Assembly: GCA_963815375.1 (NCBI GenBank)
Contig: CAWFGX010000005.1
Location: 868,001 to 932,000 of the forward strand
Source of the DNA: JASHPR01 sp963815375
GTDB taxonomy: Bacteria; Actinomycetota; Actinomycetes; Streptosporangiales; Streptosporangiaceae
DNA length: 64,000 nucleotides
Reading direction: 5' to 3'
Position 1 is the first letter of the stretch. Each line of letters starts with the position of its first letter. Both the position numbers and the translations under genes were made by a program. Below, one piece after another: positions 8,161 through 16,868 of the stretch. Under the pieces are notes generated by a model that was not told where the DNA came from, did no database searches, and was given only the letters and a program-made list of their open reading frames with translations.

Positions 8161-9131
8161 CCTGGGTCATCTGGCGCCAGTACCGCGTCACCGCGGCCAT
8201 CGCGGGCGTCATTCTCGCCGCCTTCGCCATCCTGCTGCTGATAACCGGGCTGCAGGACACAGCGCGCTGGCACGCCGCGCTTGTCACCTGTACCAGGGAC
8301 GGGACCTGCGGCAGCCTCTCGCAGACCGTGTCGCTGGGCAGCGGCGCGCTGCGCGCGCTAACAATGCTCACACTGCTCGTTCCGCTCCTGTTCGGGATGT
8401 TCTGGGGCAGTCCAGCCGTGGCCAGGGAACGGGAAACCGGGACCGTGCAGTTCGCGTGGACGCAATCAGTGACCCGACGGCGCTGGCTGCTGGTCAAGAC
8501 CGGCTGGCTGCTGCTCGCGGGAGCGGTCTTCGGCGGTGCGGTCGCCGGGATCGTCAGCTGGTGGTACGCGCCCTTGAACGCGCTTAAGCAGGCGCAGTTC
8601 ACGCCAGGCTACTTCGACATCCAGGGCATCGCCCCGATTGGGTATGCGGTGTTCGCGGTGGCGCTGGGGATCGCCGCAGGCACGCTGATCGGCCGGTCGC
8701 TCCCGGCGCTCGCGGTGACCTGTGGCGTGTTCCTCACCATCCGCCTGTCGGTCACGTACTGGGTGCGGGTGCACTACATGCCCGCAGTCACCACCATCTA
8801 CAGCGTGACCCAGAACCTGACCGGGAAGGGGGCGTACTGGCAGCTGGCGCAGGGTGTGGTGCTGCCCAACGGTCAGCTCAATACGAGCCTGACCGTCGGC
8901 CCCGGGTACATAGTCGGGTCCGGCCCCGTTCCGGCTCCATGTTCGGGCACCACGGCCCAGATCAGCGCGACACTCGTGTGCATGGCGCACCTCGGTTACC
9001 ACTCGTTCACGACCTACCAGCCGGGCTACCGGTTCTGGCCGTTCCAGTTCATCGAGACCGGTATCTTCGTGGCGCTCGCCGCCGCCCTGATCGCGGTCAC
9101 ATTCCTGGTCGTCCAGAGACGGGACGCTTAG
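8157..9131 (+). CDS. ABC transporter permease
   Basis: A 324-residue membrane protein with about six hydrophobic segments, starting at ATG 8157 behind AGGAGGAG. The first helix follows MTWVIWRQYR. A conserved cytoplasmic stretch ARERETGTVQFAWTQSVTRRRWLLVK precedes the second half. A large extracytoplasmic loop (~205-280) contains Cys residues before the last helix. The permease at 36053-37072 shares these landmarks (WRQ start, W-x-QSVTRRRWLL), so the two modules are paralogous. The substrate is unknown; lipid or peptide antibiotic export is the usual role of YtrA-linked systems. Confidence 0.85.
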   Translation: MTWVIWRQYRVTAAIAGVILAAFAILLLITGLQDTARWHAALVTCTRDGTCGSLSQTVSLGSGALRALTMLTLLVPLLFGMFWGSPAVARERETGTVQFAWTQSVTRRRWLLVKTGWLLLAGAVFGGAVAGIVSWWYAPLNALKQAQFTPGYFDIQGIAPIGYAVFAVALGIAAGTLIGRSLPALAVTCGVFLTIRLSVTYWVRVHYMPAVTTIYSVTQNLTGKGAYWQLAQGVVLPNGQLNTSLTVGPGYIVGSGPVPAPCSGTTAQISATLVCMAHLGYHSFTTYQPGYRFWPFQFIETGIFVALAAALIAVTFLVVQRRDA

Positions 9132-9191
9132 CGAGGCCGGCGGCGCTGGGCGAGGGGCACTGGTCTGGAGGGTGGCGCCTGCTAGGCGGCA

Positions 9192-9254
9192 ATGCGGGCG
9201 ATTCGCATGCGCTACCCTGGCTCCGTGCGTTCCGCGTGGGTGCTCCTTACCTAG
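9192..9254 (+). CDS. Candidate leucine leader peptide ahead of leuS
   Basis: A 20-codon frame (ATG 9192, or 15 codons from ATG 9207) ends in Trp-Val-Leu-Leu-Thr-stop, with the Leu codons CTC CTT directly before ACC TAG. CTT is rare in this GC-rich genome. A purine-rich stretch lies upstream. The stop codon abuts a hairpin arm (AGCCGC 9253-9258 with GCGGCT 9279-9284), and an intrinsic terminator follows at 9285. This is the layout of ribosome-mediated attenuation of an aminoacyl-tRNA synthetase gene. It is small and may be coincidental. Confidence 0.45.
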   Translation: MRAIRMRYPGSVRSAWVLLT

Positions 9255-9284
9255 CCGCACCGGCCACTCATCGTTGGCGCGGCT

Positions 9285-9313
9285 GCCCCTCGTGACCGAG
9301 GGGCGCTTTTTTT
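9285..9313 (+). terminator. Intrinsic terminator / attenuator before leuS
   Basis: GCCCCTCG (9285-9292), a TGAC loop and CGAGGGGC (9297-9304) form a perfect 8-bp stem followed by GC and seven T residues. It lies 154 bases after the permease stop but only 81 before leuS. The octamer CGAGGGGC also occurs at 9151-9158, so the 5' arm has an alternative partner. Both a simple operon terminator and an attenuator are possible. Confidence 0.8.
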
Positions 9314-9393
9314 GAAGGCGCCAGGTCCCGGAGGCCGGAGCCCTTCACGAGCACGGCGGGGCGCTACCGGATCTAGCCAAGCGCGAGGGACCA

Positions 9394-11898
9394 ATGGAAG
9401 CGGCTGAGGGTGGGGAGCTGGAACGGCGCGATGCCGTGCGGGAGCATTTCGACCCGCGCTCGATCCAGGAGAAGTGGCTGCAGCGCTGGGCGGGCATGGA
9501 CCTGTTCCGGGCCAGCGACGACCCGGCCGACCGGCGGCCTCGCACCTACCTGCTCGACATGTTCCCGTATCCGTCCGGCGACCTGCACATGGGCCACGCC
9601 GAGGCCTACGCGATCGGGGATGCCGTAGCCCGGTACTTCTTCCAGCTCGGCCAGAACGTGCTGCACCCGATCGGCTGGGACGCCTTCGGCCTGCCCGCAG
9701 AGAACGCCGCGATCCGGAACAACAGCCACCCGGCCGACTGGACCTACGCGAACATTGAGACCCAGGCGGCCTCGTTCCGCCGCTACGCGGTGTCCTTCGA
9801 CTGGTCCCGGCGGCTGCACACCTGCGATCCCGGCTACTACCGCTGGAACCAGTGGCTGTTCACGCGCTTCTACGAGCGCGGCCTTGCCTACCGCAAGGAG
9901 GGCTACGTCAACTGGTGCCCGGTCGACCAGACCGTGCTCGCCAACGAGCAGGTCATCGCCGGGCGCTGCGAGCGGTGCGGCGCTGAGGTGGTGCGGCGGG
10001 CGCTGACCCAGTGGTACTTCCGGATCACCGAGTACGCCGAGCGGCTGCTGCAGGACATGGCCGAGCTCGAGGGGAACTGGCCGGACCCGGTGCTGACGAT
10101 GCAGCGCAACTGGATCGGGCGCAGCGAGGGCGCTGAGGTTGAGTTCGCGATCGAGGGCCGTGATGAGCCCGTCACCGTGTTCACCACGCGCCCCGACACC
10201 CTGTACGGCGCGACGTTCTTCGTGATCGCGGCGGACTCGCCGCTCGCCGAGGAGGTCTGCGCACCACAGCAGCGCGACCACCTGCACGAGTACCTGGAGC
10301 AGGTGGGCAAGCTCACCGACATCGAGCGGCAGTCCACCGAGCGCGAGAAGACCGGCGTCTTCCTGGGCCGGTACGCGGTCAACCCGGTCAACGGGGAGCC
10401 GATCCCGGTCTGGGCCGCCGACTACGTCCTGCCTGACTACGGCACCGGGGCGATCATGGCCGTTCCAGCGCACGACCAGCGGGACCTGGACTTCGCCCGG
10501 ACGTTCGGGCTGCCGGTCCGGGTCGTCGTGCAGACCGACGAGCCCGACCCCGGTCAGACGGGGAACGCGACACCGGGCGACGGCACGCTGATCAACTCCG
10601 GCCCGCTCGACGGCCTGCTCAAGGCCGAGGCGATCGCGGCCATTATCAAGATTCTTACAGAACGGGGCCAGGGGCGGGCCGCCGTAAGTTACCGGCTGCG
10701 TGACTGGCTGGTCTCCCGGCAGCGGTTCTGGGGCACGCCCATCCCGATCGTGTACTGCTCTTCCTGCGGCGAGGTCGGAGTTCCCGACGACCAGCTGCCG
10801 GTTCTGCTGCCCGACCTGCGCGGCCAGGACCTGGCCCCCAAGGGTGTCTCCCCGCTGGCTGCGGCGGCCGACTGGGTCAACACCGAATGCCCGAAGTGCG
10901 GCGGTCCAGCGACCCGGGACACCGACACTATGGACACGTTCGTCGACTCGTCCTGGTACTTCCTGCGGTACTGCTCCCCGTCGTACTCCCGCGGGCCGTT
11001 CGACGTCGCGGCGGTGTCCGAGTGGAACCCGGTGTTCCTGTACGTCGGCGGCAGCGAGCACGCGATCCTGCACCTGATGTACTCCAGGTTCTTCGTCAAG
11101 GTCCTGCAGGACATGGGCATGGTGCCCTTCGGGGAGCCGTTCACCCGGCTGCTGAACCAGGGTCAGGTGATCAACAACGGCCGGGCGATGTCGAAAACGC
11201 TGGGCAATGGCGTCGACCTGGGCCAGCAGCTGGCCGCGCACGGGGTGGACGCGATCAGGCTCACGATGATCTTCGCCAGCCCTCCCGCCGACGACATCGA
11301 CTGGGCTGACGTGCGTCCCGAGGCGTCGGTCAAGTTCCTGGGCCGGGCATGGCGGGTCGCGGCTGAGGCGGGGGAGACGCCCTCGCAGGCCCGGCTGGCC
11401 GCTGGCGACCTTGAGCTCCGCCGGGTCACCCACCGGACGATCGAGGAGGTCACCCGCCTGGTCGAGGCGCGGCGCCTGAACGTGGCGGTCGCGCGGCTGA
11501 TGGAGCTGGTCAGCGCCGCCCGCCGGACGATCGACTCGGGCCCGGGCGCCGCCGACCCAGCGGTGCGTGAGGCAGCCGAGAGCCTGACCGTGATGCTGTC
11601 CCTGTTCGCTCCCTACACCGCCGAGGAGTGCTGGGAGCTGCTCGGGCGCGAGGCTTCGGTGGCCACGGCCGGGTGGCCGTCCGCTGACCCGGCGCTGCTG
11701 GTCCAGGAGACGGTGACCTGCGTCGTCCAGGTTGCCGGCAAAGTCCGGGACCGGCTAGAAGTCCCGCCCGGCATCAGCGAGGACGAACTGCGCGAGCAGG
11801 CGCTCGCCGCCCCCGGGGCCGGACGGGCGCTCGCGGGCCGCGCCGTGCGCACGGTCATTGTCCGGGCGCCGAAGCTGGTCAACATCGTGCCGGAGTGA
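9394..11898 (+). CDS. leuS: Leucyl-tRNA synthetase
   Basis: An 834-residue class Ia synthetase that charges tRNA-Leu in the cytoplasm. The HIGH signature is YPSGDLHMGH (residue ~66) and the KMSKS loop is AMSKTLGN (~598). The CP1 editing domain is present, with TTRPDTLYGAT (~263) and DYGTGAIMAVPAHDQRD (~348). A zinc-binding-like Cys set (CPVDQTVLANEQVIAGRCERCG) lies near residue 176. The C-terminal anticodon-binding and LeuS-specific regions run to the end. Length is normal for bacteria. It appears to be transcribed alone, between the upstream attenuator-like terminator and a hairpin after its stop. Confidence 0.97.
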   Translation: MEAAEGGELERRDAVREHFDPRSIQEKWLQRWAGMDLFRASDDPADRRPRTYLLDMFPYPSGDLHMGHAEAYAIGDAVARYFFQLGQNVLHPIGWDAFGLPAENAAIRNNSHPADWTYANIETQAASFRRYAVSFDWSRRLHTCDPGYYRWNQWLFTRFYERGLAYRKEGYVNWCPVDQTVLANEQVIAGRCERCGAEVVRRALTQWYFRITEYAERLLQDMAELEGNWPDPVLTMQRNWIGRSEGAEVEFAIEGRDEPVTVFTTRPDTLYGATFFVIAADSPLAEEVCAPQQRDHLHEYLEQVGKLTDIERQSTEREKTGVFLGRYAVNPVNGEPIPVWAADYVLPDYGTGAIMAVPAHDQRDLDFARTFGLPVRVVVQTDEPDPGQTGNATPGDGTLINSGPLDGLLKAEAIAAIIKILTERGQGRAAVSYRLRDWLVSRQRFWGTPIPIVYCSSCGEVGVPDDQLPVLLPDLRGQDLAPKGVSPLAAAADWVNTECPKCGGPATRDTDTMDTFVDSSWYFLRYCSPSYSRGPFDVAAVSEWNPVFLYVGGSEHAILHLMYSRFFVKVLQDMGMVPFGEPFTRLLNQGQVINNGRAMSKTLGNGVDLGQQLAAHGVDAIRLTMIFASPPADDIDWADVRPEASVKFLGRAWRVAAEAGETPSQARLAAGDLELRRVTHRTIEEVTRLVEARRLNVAVARLMELVSAARRTIDSGPGAADPAVREAAESLTVMLSLFAPYTAEECWELLGREASVATAGWPSADPALLVQETVTCVVQVAGKVRDRLEVPPGISEDELREQALAAPGAGRALAGRAVRTVIVRAPKLVNIVPE

Positions 11899-11906
11899 CG
11901 CAGGCC

Positions 11907-11943
11907 GGCTGGCACCGCGCGGTCTGAGTACGCGGCGCCAGCC
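11907..11943 (+). terminator. Hairpin terminator after leuS
   Basis: GGCTGGCACCGCG (11907-11919) pairs with CGCGGCGCCAGCC (11931-11943), 13 base pairs with one mismatch, nine bases after the leuS stop. No T-tract follows, as is common for actinomycete terminators. Confidence 0.6.
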
Positions 11944-12307
11944 GTCCGCTGTCAAAGACTGCACCTCCCAAGCCACATCAGCATCACACCCCGCGGTGCG
12001 CTCCCCGGCCTCTCTGTTTCGCTGGGCACTCACGCCATGCCAGGCGTCTCTGGCCTCAGTGTTTCCGCAGGTGACGCCTGCGCCGTGCCGGGTACTCGCT
12101 GGCCGCTGGCCACCTTGCTCACTAGCATCCCAGGGGAGCCGGCTTGGAACCCAGCTTTAGCTAAGTATTGAAATAAGACACGAAACACGATTCGATGGTG
12201 CTGGCCGGCGACCACCCGCGCCAGCCAGAACGCCTACTCCATCGACGAACGCCAGGCATAGGCCAGCAGCCAACCACGAGAGCATAGGGCGAAGGAGCGT
12301 GAGAATC
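11944..12307. other. Intergenic region with the putative sugar-operon promoter
   Basis: No convincing gene. The stretch is GC-rich to about 12150 and then turns AT-rich (CTAAGTATTGAAATAAGAC, about 12160-12178), the likely promoter or operator zone of the sugar operon. It does not obviously match the CTTGTAA repeats in front of the ROK gene. Confidence 0.5.
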
Positions 12308-13612
12308 GTGCGGCTGAGACGTATAACCGTAGTCGCCATCGCATCGGCGATTGCTGCCACTGTCGCGGGTTGCGGCGGGAGCAGCACAAGCACAGGCGGC
12401 AGCGCCGCGGGCACCACCATTACCTACTGGGCGAGCGACCAGGGCAGCAGCATCTCTGACGACTACACGGTGCTCAACCCGCAACTGCAGACGTTCACCA
12501 AGCAGACCGGGATAAAGGTGAAGCTGGAGGTGATCGGCTGGCCCGACCTGCTGAACCGGATCACCGCGGCCACGACCTCAGGCCAGGGTCCTGACGTCGT
12601 CAACATCGGCAACACGTGGTCGGCCTCGCTGCAGGCCACCGGCGCCTTCCTGCCGTGGACCGGACAGAACTTCTCCTCGATCGGCGGGTCAAGCAAGTTC
12701 GTCTCGTCGGCGCTTGGGTCTACAGGGGCGGCCGGCAAGCCCCCGGCAGCAGTCCCGCTGTACTCCATCGCCTACGCGCTGTACTACAACAAGGCGCTGT
12801 TCCAGCAGGCTGGCATCAGCAGCCCGCCCGCCACCTGGGACCAGCTGATCGCCGACGGCAAGAAGCTCACCCACGGCAGCGTGTACGGCCTGGCGATCGA
12901 AGGCAGCAGCGTCTCGGAGAACATCCACCACGCCTACATCTTCGCCAAGCAGCACGGGTGTAACTTCTTCAGTTCCTCCGGTGCTCCGACCTTTACCGGC
13001 GCCGGGTGCGTGGCCGGGGTCCAGCAGTTCGTCAATCTGATGGGGACGGACAAGATCGTGTCCCCAGGTGACGCGGAGTACGACCAGAACCAGTCAGTCT
13101 CCGACTTCGCCAGCGGCAAGGCCGCGATGCTGATGTGGCAGGCGGCCGGCGCCAACCTCCAGCAGCATGGCATGTCCCCGAGTCAGTACGGGGTGGCTCC
13201 GATACCGGTCCAGTCTGGTACGCCGGGTCAGGGCAGCAACGCCGACTCGATGGTGGCCGGCATCAACATCGCCATTTACAAGAACACCAAGCATCTCTCG
13301 GCAGCTGAGCAGTTCGTCAAGTTCATGACAAGCACGGCCGAGCAGATGACCCTGAACAAGGAGTACGGGTCGATCCCGCCCGTGAGCGCCGCGCAGCAGA
13401 ACCCGGCGTTCGAAACGCCTGAGCTCACGGTGATCCACAACGTCCTCGCCACTAGTGCGGTGGCAATGCCCCAGGTCACCGGAGAGGCCCAGTTCGAGAC
13501 GCTCGTCGGGACCGCGGTCAAGAACCTGTTCGCCGACGCCACGTCCGGCCCTGTTAGCACGCAGCAGGTGGAGCAGCAGCTCGCCAGTGCGCAGCAGCAG
13601 ATGTCCGGGTGA
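12308..13612 (+). CDS. Extracellular sugar-binding lipoprotein, ABC family 1
   Basis: A CUT1-type solute-binding protein of 434 residues. I prefer GTG 12308 because GAAGGAG lies ten bases upstream; the GTG at 12299 is only one base from it. The lipoprotein signal (RLRRITVVAIASAIAATVAGC) ends in lipobox VAGC, and a Ser/Gly/Thr linker follows. The mature part has the family-1 fold (TYWASDQGSS, GPDVVNIGNTW, YYNKALFQQAGI). It captures an oligosaccharide for the two permeases that follow. The operon carries no ATPase gene, so a shared MsiK-type ATPase elsewhere is probable. Beta-linked glycosides are the likely substrates, given the GH1 and GH2 genes downstream. Confidence 0.9.
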   Translation: MRLRRITVVAIASAIAATVAGCGGSSTSTGGSAAGTTITYWASDQGSSISDDYTVLNPQLQTFTKQTGIKVKLEVIGWPDLLNRITAATTSGQGPDVVNIGNTWSASLQATGAFLPWTGQNFSSIGGSSKFVSSALGSTGAAGKPPAAVPLYSIAYALYYNKALFQQAGISSPPATWDQLIADGKKLTHGSVYGLAIEGSSVSENIHHAYIFAKQHGCNFFSSSGAPTFTGAGCVAGVQQFVNLMGTDKIVSPGDAEYDQNQSVSDFASGKAAMLMWQAAGANLQQHGMSPSQYGVAPIPVQSGTPGQGSNADSMVAGINIAIYKNTKHLSAAEQFVKFMTSTAEQMTLNKEYGSIPPVSAAQQNPAFETPELTVIHNVLATSAVAMPQVTGEAQFETLVGTAVKNLFADATSGPVSTQQVEQQLASAQQQMSG

Positions 13613-13619
13613 GGAGTTG

Positions 13620-14615
13620 ATGCGGTCCAGCACACAAGCTCCCGCCCGCCCGGCGCATCCGCGCCGGGCGGGCGGGAGTGGCGATCAGCCCAGGCCTCAG
13701 CGTTTCCGACTCGCCCGGATCCGCCGGATAGGCCTGCCGTACCTGCTGCTTACTCCGGCGCTGCTGTTCGAGCTTCTGATCCACCTGGTGCCGATGGCCG
13801 TCGGCGTGTTCATCAGCTTCAAGGCACTTACTCAGCTCTACCTGGCCCAGTGGCTGCACGCGCCGTGGATTGGGCTCGGGAACTACCGGGTCGTGGCCAA
13901 CTTCAACGGCCCCATCGGGCAAGCGCTGCTGCACTCATTCACGGTCACGTGCGCGTTCACCGCGATCGCGGTCAGCCTGTCCTGGCTGTTCGGCTGCAGC
14001 GCGGCGATTCTCGCGCAGGACAAATTCCGCGGCCGCGGCGTGCTCCGGGCCATCTTCCTTACGCCATACGCACTGCCTGTGTACGCGTCGGTCATCACCT
14101 GGGCGTTCATGTTCCAGTACAACAACGGCCTGGTCAACTACGTGCTGCACAACGAACTGGGAATCACAAGCAAGCCGACGTTCTGGCTGCTCGGCGACCA
14201 CAGCTTCGCCGCTCTTGTGATCGTCTCGGTGTGGCGGAACTGGCCATTCGCGTTCCTGGTCGTCATGGCCGGGCTGCAGTCAATTCCCCGTGAGCTCTAT
14301 GAGGCCGCGGCAATCGACGGCGCCGGGGTCTGGCAGCAGATTCGCCGTGTCACTATGCCGTCCCTGGGCCCGGTCAACCAGGTACTTGTCCTGGTGCTGT
14401 TCTTGTGGACCTTCAACGACTTCACGACGCCCTTTGTGCTGTTCGGCAACGCCGCGCCCCAGCAAGCCGACGTGATCTCGGTGCACATCTATGACTCGTC
14501 GTTCGTCATCTGGAACTTCGGGGAGGGTTCTGCGATGTCCGTGCTCCTGCTGCTGTTCCTGCTCGTGGTCTCCGGCGGCTATCTGCTGATCACGTCGAGG
14601 CGCCGCAATGCTTAG
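13620..14615 (+). CDS. Sugar ABC transporter permease, MalF type
   Basis: A 331-residue inner-membrane permease starting at ATG 13620, seven bases after the binding-protein stop and behind GAGGAG. A basic, Pro-rich N-terminus precedes six hydrophobic segments. The EAA loop that contacts the ATPase reads YEAAAIDGAGVWQQIRRVTMPSLGP (~residues 225-249). It pairs with the downstream MalG-type permease, whose start overlaps its stop by eight bases. Confidence 0.92.
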   Translation: MRSSTQAPARPAHPRRAGGSGDQPRPQRFRLARIRRIGLPYLLLTPALLFELLIHLVPMAVGVFISFKALTQLYLAQWLHAPWIGLGNYRVVANFNGPIGQALLHSFTVTCAFTAIAVSLSWLFGCSAAILAQDKFRGRGVLRAIFLTPYALPVYASVITWAFMFQYNNGLVNYVLHNELGITSKPTFWLLGDHSFAALVIVSVWRNWPFAFLVVMAGLQSIPRELYEAAAIDGAGVWQQIRRVTMPSLGPVNQVLVLVLFLWTFNDFTTPFVLFGNAAPQQADVISVHIYDSSFVIWNFGEGSAMSVLLLLFLLVVSGGYLLITSRRRNA

Positions 14616-15489
14616 GCCTGGTGGAAGCACCACAGCCGGGCGATCACCGATGGCGCCGCCGCGCAGTTTCGTCTTGACGCGCTGGATCGTGCTCAGCGTG
14701 CTGACGATCTTCGCATTGGTGCCGCTTTACGTGATGCTCAGCAGCTCGCTGAAGCCGCTGCAGGACGTGACCAGCACGTTCAGCTGGATACCGGCGCCGA
14801 TCACGTTCAGTGCGTACATCCAGATGTGGAGCACCGTCCCGCTCGGGCGGTACTTCATCAACTCGGTGCTCGTGTGCACGACCGCCGCCGCGCTCTCCGT
14901 TCTGATAGCAACGTTCGCTGCGTATGCGGTCAGCCGTTACCGGTTCCGCGGCCGCCGGGTATTCACGATGGTCGTGCTTTCCACTCAGATGTTCCCAGGG
15001 ATCCTGTTCCTGCTGCCGCTGTATCTGATCTTCGTATCCCTAGGAAACGCGACCGGCTTCCCGCTGCTCGGATCGCGTACCGGCCTGGTCATCACCTACC
15101 TCACGTTCTCGCTGCCGTTCTCGATCTGGCTGCTGGCCGGCTACTTCGACTCCATTCCGCGGGGCCTCGATGAAGCGGCCCAGGTCGATGGCTGCGGCCC
15201 GATTCGTGCACTGTTCCGCGTGGTTATCCCGGCTGCCATCCCAGGCATCGTCGCGGTGGCCGTCTACGCCTTCATGACGGCGTGGAGCGAAGTGCTGTTC
15301 GCGTCGGTGATGACGAACGACACCACCCGTACGCTCGCCGTCGGGCTGCGGGACTACTCCACGATGAACGACGTCTACTGGAATCAGATCATGGCCGCGT
15401 CGATCGTCGTCAGCATTCCGGTGGTCGCCGGATTCCTGCTCATGCAGCGTTTCCTCGTCGCCGGCCTTACAGCGGGAGCCGTCAAGTGA
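14608..15489 (+). CDS. Sugar ABC transporter permease, MalG type
   Basis: A 293-residue permease with six membrane segments. The EAA loop is DEAAQVDGCGPIRALFRVVIPAAIPG (~residues 189-214). It ends in a short cytoplasmic tail. ATG 14608 overlaps the upstream gene, so the pair is probably translationally coupled; a second in-frame ATG at 14650 is possible. It completes the transmembrane part of the importer. Its stop overlaps the GTG start of the GH1 gene. Confidence 0.92.
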   Translation: MLRPGGSTTAGRSPMAPPRSFVLTRWIVLSVLTIFALVPLYVMLSSSLKPLQDVTSTFSWIPAPITFSAYIQMWSTVPLGRYFINSVLVCTTAAALSVLIATFAAYAVSRYRFRGRRVFTMVVLSTQMFPGILFLLPLYLIFVSLGNATGFPLLGSRTGLVITYLTFSLPFSIWLLAGYFDSIPRGLDEAAQVDGCGPIRALFRVVIPAAIPGIVAVAVYAFMTAWSEVLFASVMTNDTTRTLAVGLRDYSTMNDVYWNQIMAASIVVSIPVVAGFLLMQRFLVAGLTAGAVK

Positions 15490-16868
15490 CAACGAACCCT
15501 GACTACCGGGTACCCACCGACTTCGTCTGGGGCGTAGCGACCTCGTCTTACCAGGTCGAAGGAGCCGTCAAAGAGGACGGCCGCCTGCCGTCGATCTGGG
15601 ACACGTTCTCGCACACGCCAGGGAAGATCGCGGGTGACGACACCGGAGACATCGCGTGCGATCACTACCACCGCTGGCGTGAAGACATCGCGCTGATGAC
15701 CGCGATGGGCGTCGACGCGTACCGGTTCTCCATCGCCTGGCCGCGCGTCCGGCCGGGCGGCGACGGACCGGTCAACCCAGCCGGCCTCAGCTTTTACGAC
15801 GGCCTTGTCGATGCCCTGCTCGCTGCGGGGATTACCCCGTATCCGACGCTGTACCACTGGGATCTGCCACAGACGCTGCAGGATCGCGGCGGATGGGTGA
15901 ACCGGGAAACGGCGGAGCGGTTCGCCGAGTATGCGGGCGCCGTCACCGCCGCGCTGGGCGACCGCGTCACCCAGTGGACGACGCTGAACGAGCCGCGCTG
16001 CGTCGCGTGGATCGGCCACCTCGAAGGCCGGCACGCCCCCGGGATCAGCGACATAGCGGCCGCGGTGCCCGCCTCGTATCACCTGCTGCTTGGCCACGGC
16101 CTCGCCGTGCAGGCAATCCGCGCGGAGAGTTCCGCGGCCCAGGTGGGCGTGGTGAATCTGCTCAGCGCGTGCGAGCCAGCCTCGGCGCAGCCCGCCGACG
16201 TGACCGCCGCGGAGCGCTACGACGGCCACGCCAACCGCTGGTGGCTCGACCCGATCCACGGCCGGGGCTTCCCCGAGGACATGCTCCGCGTCTACAAGAC
16301 GGACCTGCCCGCCATGGCGGGCGACGACAAGACGATCGCGACGCCGCTGGACTGGCTGGGCGTCAACTACTACACGCCGAGCGTGGTCGCCGACGATCCA
16401 GGCGGGCCGCCACCGTACGCCCGCGAGGTGACCGCGCCCGCAGGCGCGCGGCGGACGATGCTGGACTGGGAGATCCGGGCGGACGGGCTCGAGCAGGTGC
16501 TCGTCAGGCTGACGCGAGATTACGGCGCGAGCCGGATCCTGGTCACTGAGAACGGATCGGCGTGGGCCGATACTGTCAGCCGAGACGGCCAGGTGCACGA
16601 TCCGGCGCGACTACGCTACCTGCAAGAACACGTCGCGAGCTGTGCCCGCGCGATCGAGCTAGGGGTACCGCTGGCCGGTTACTTCGCTTGGTCGCTGCTG
16701 GACAACTTCGAATGGGCAGACGGTTACCGGCCCAGATTCGGCCTGGTCTACGTCGACTTCGCGACCCAGCGACGGGTCCTCAAAGACAGCGGCGCCGCGT
16801 ACGCGGACATCATCGCAGCCCATCACGCTGCTGCGGCCGTCGATCCGGTCGCGCGCCCGGCCTCGTGA
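15486..16868 (+). CDS. Intracellular GH1 beta-glycosidase
   Basis: A 460-residue glycoside hydrolase family 1 enzyme, starting at GTG 15486 within the upstream stop. The N-terminal family signature is FVWGVATSSYQVEGA. The acid/base Glu169 lies in TLNEP and the nucleophile Glu355 in VTENG; the C-terminal GYFAWSLLDNFEW completes the active site. There is no signal peptide, so it acts on imported sugar in the cytoplasm, most likely hydrolysing beta-glucosides or related disaccharides. It overlaps the GH2 gene by four bases. Confidence 0.95.
   Translation: MTTNPDYRVPTDFVWGVATSSYQVEGAVKEDGRLPSIWDTFSHTPGKIAGDDTGDIACDHYHRWREDIALMTAMGVDAYRFSIAWPRVRPGGDGPVNPAGLSFYDGLVDALLAAGITPYPTLYHWDLPQTLQDRGGWVNRETAERFAEYAGAVTAALGDRVTQWTTLNEPRCVAWIGHLEGRHAPGISDIAAAVPASYHLLLGHGLAVQAIRAESSAAQVGVVNLLSACEPASAQPADVTAAERYDGHANRWWLDPIHGRGFPEDMLRVYKTDLPAMAGDDKTIATPLDWLGVNYYTPSVVADDPGGPPPYAREVTAPAGARRTMLDWEIRADGLEQVLVRLTRDYGASRILVTENGSAWADTVSRDGQVHDPARLRYLQEHVASCARAIELGVPLAGYFAWSLLDNFEWADGYRPRFGLVYVDFATQRRVLKDSGAAYADIIAAHHAAAAVDPVARPAS

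Noticed and set aside
9163..9176. AGGGTGGCGCC resembles the T-box sequence AGGGTGGNACC
   Set aside because: It is about 110 bases from the terminator, too far for a T-box antiterminator, and I could not find a specifier-loop structure.
9373..11433. 686-codon frame antisense to leuS
   Set aside because: Long antisense frames are expected in GC-rich coding DNA; no domain is recognisable, while the other strand is unmistakably leuS.
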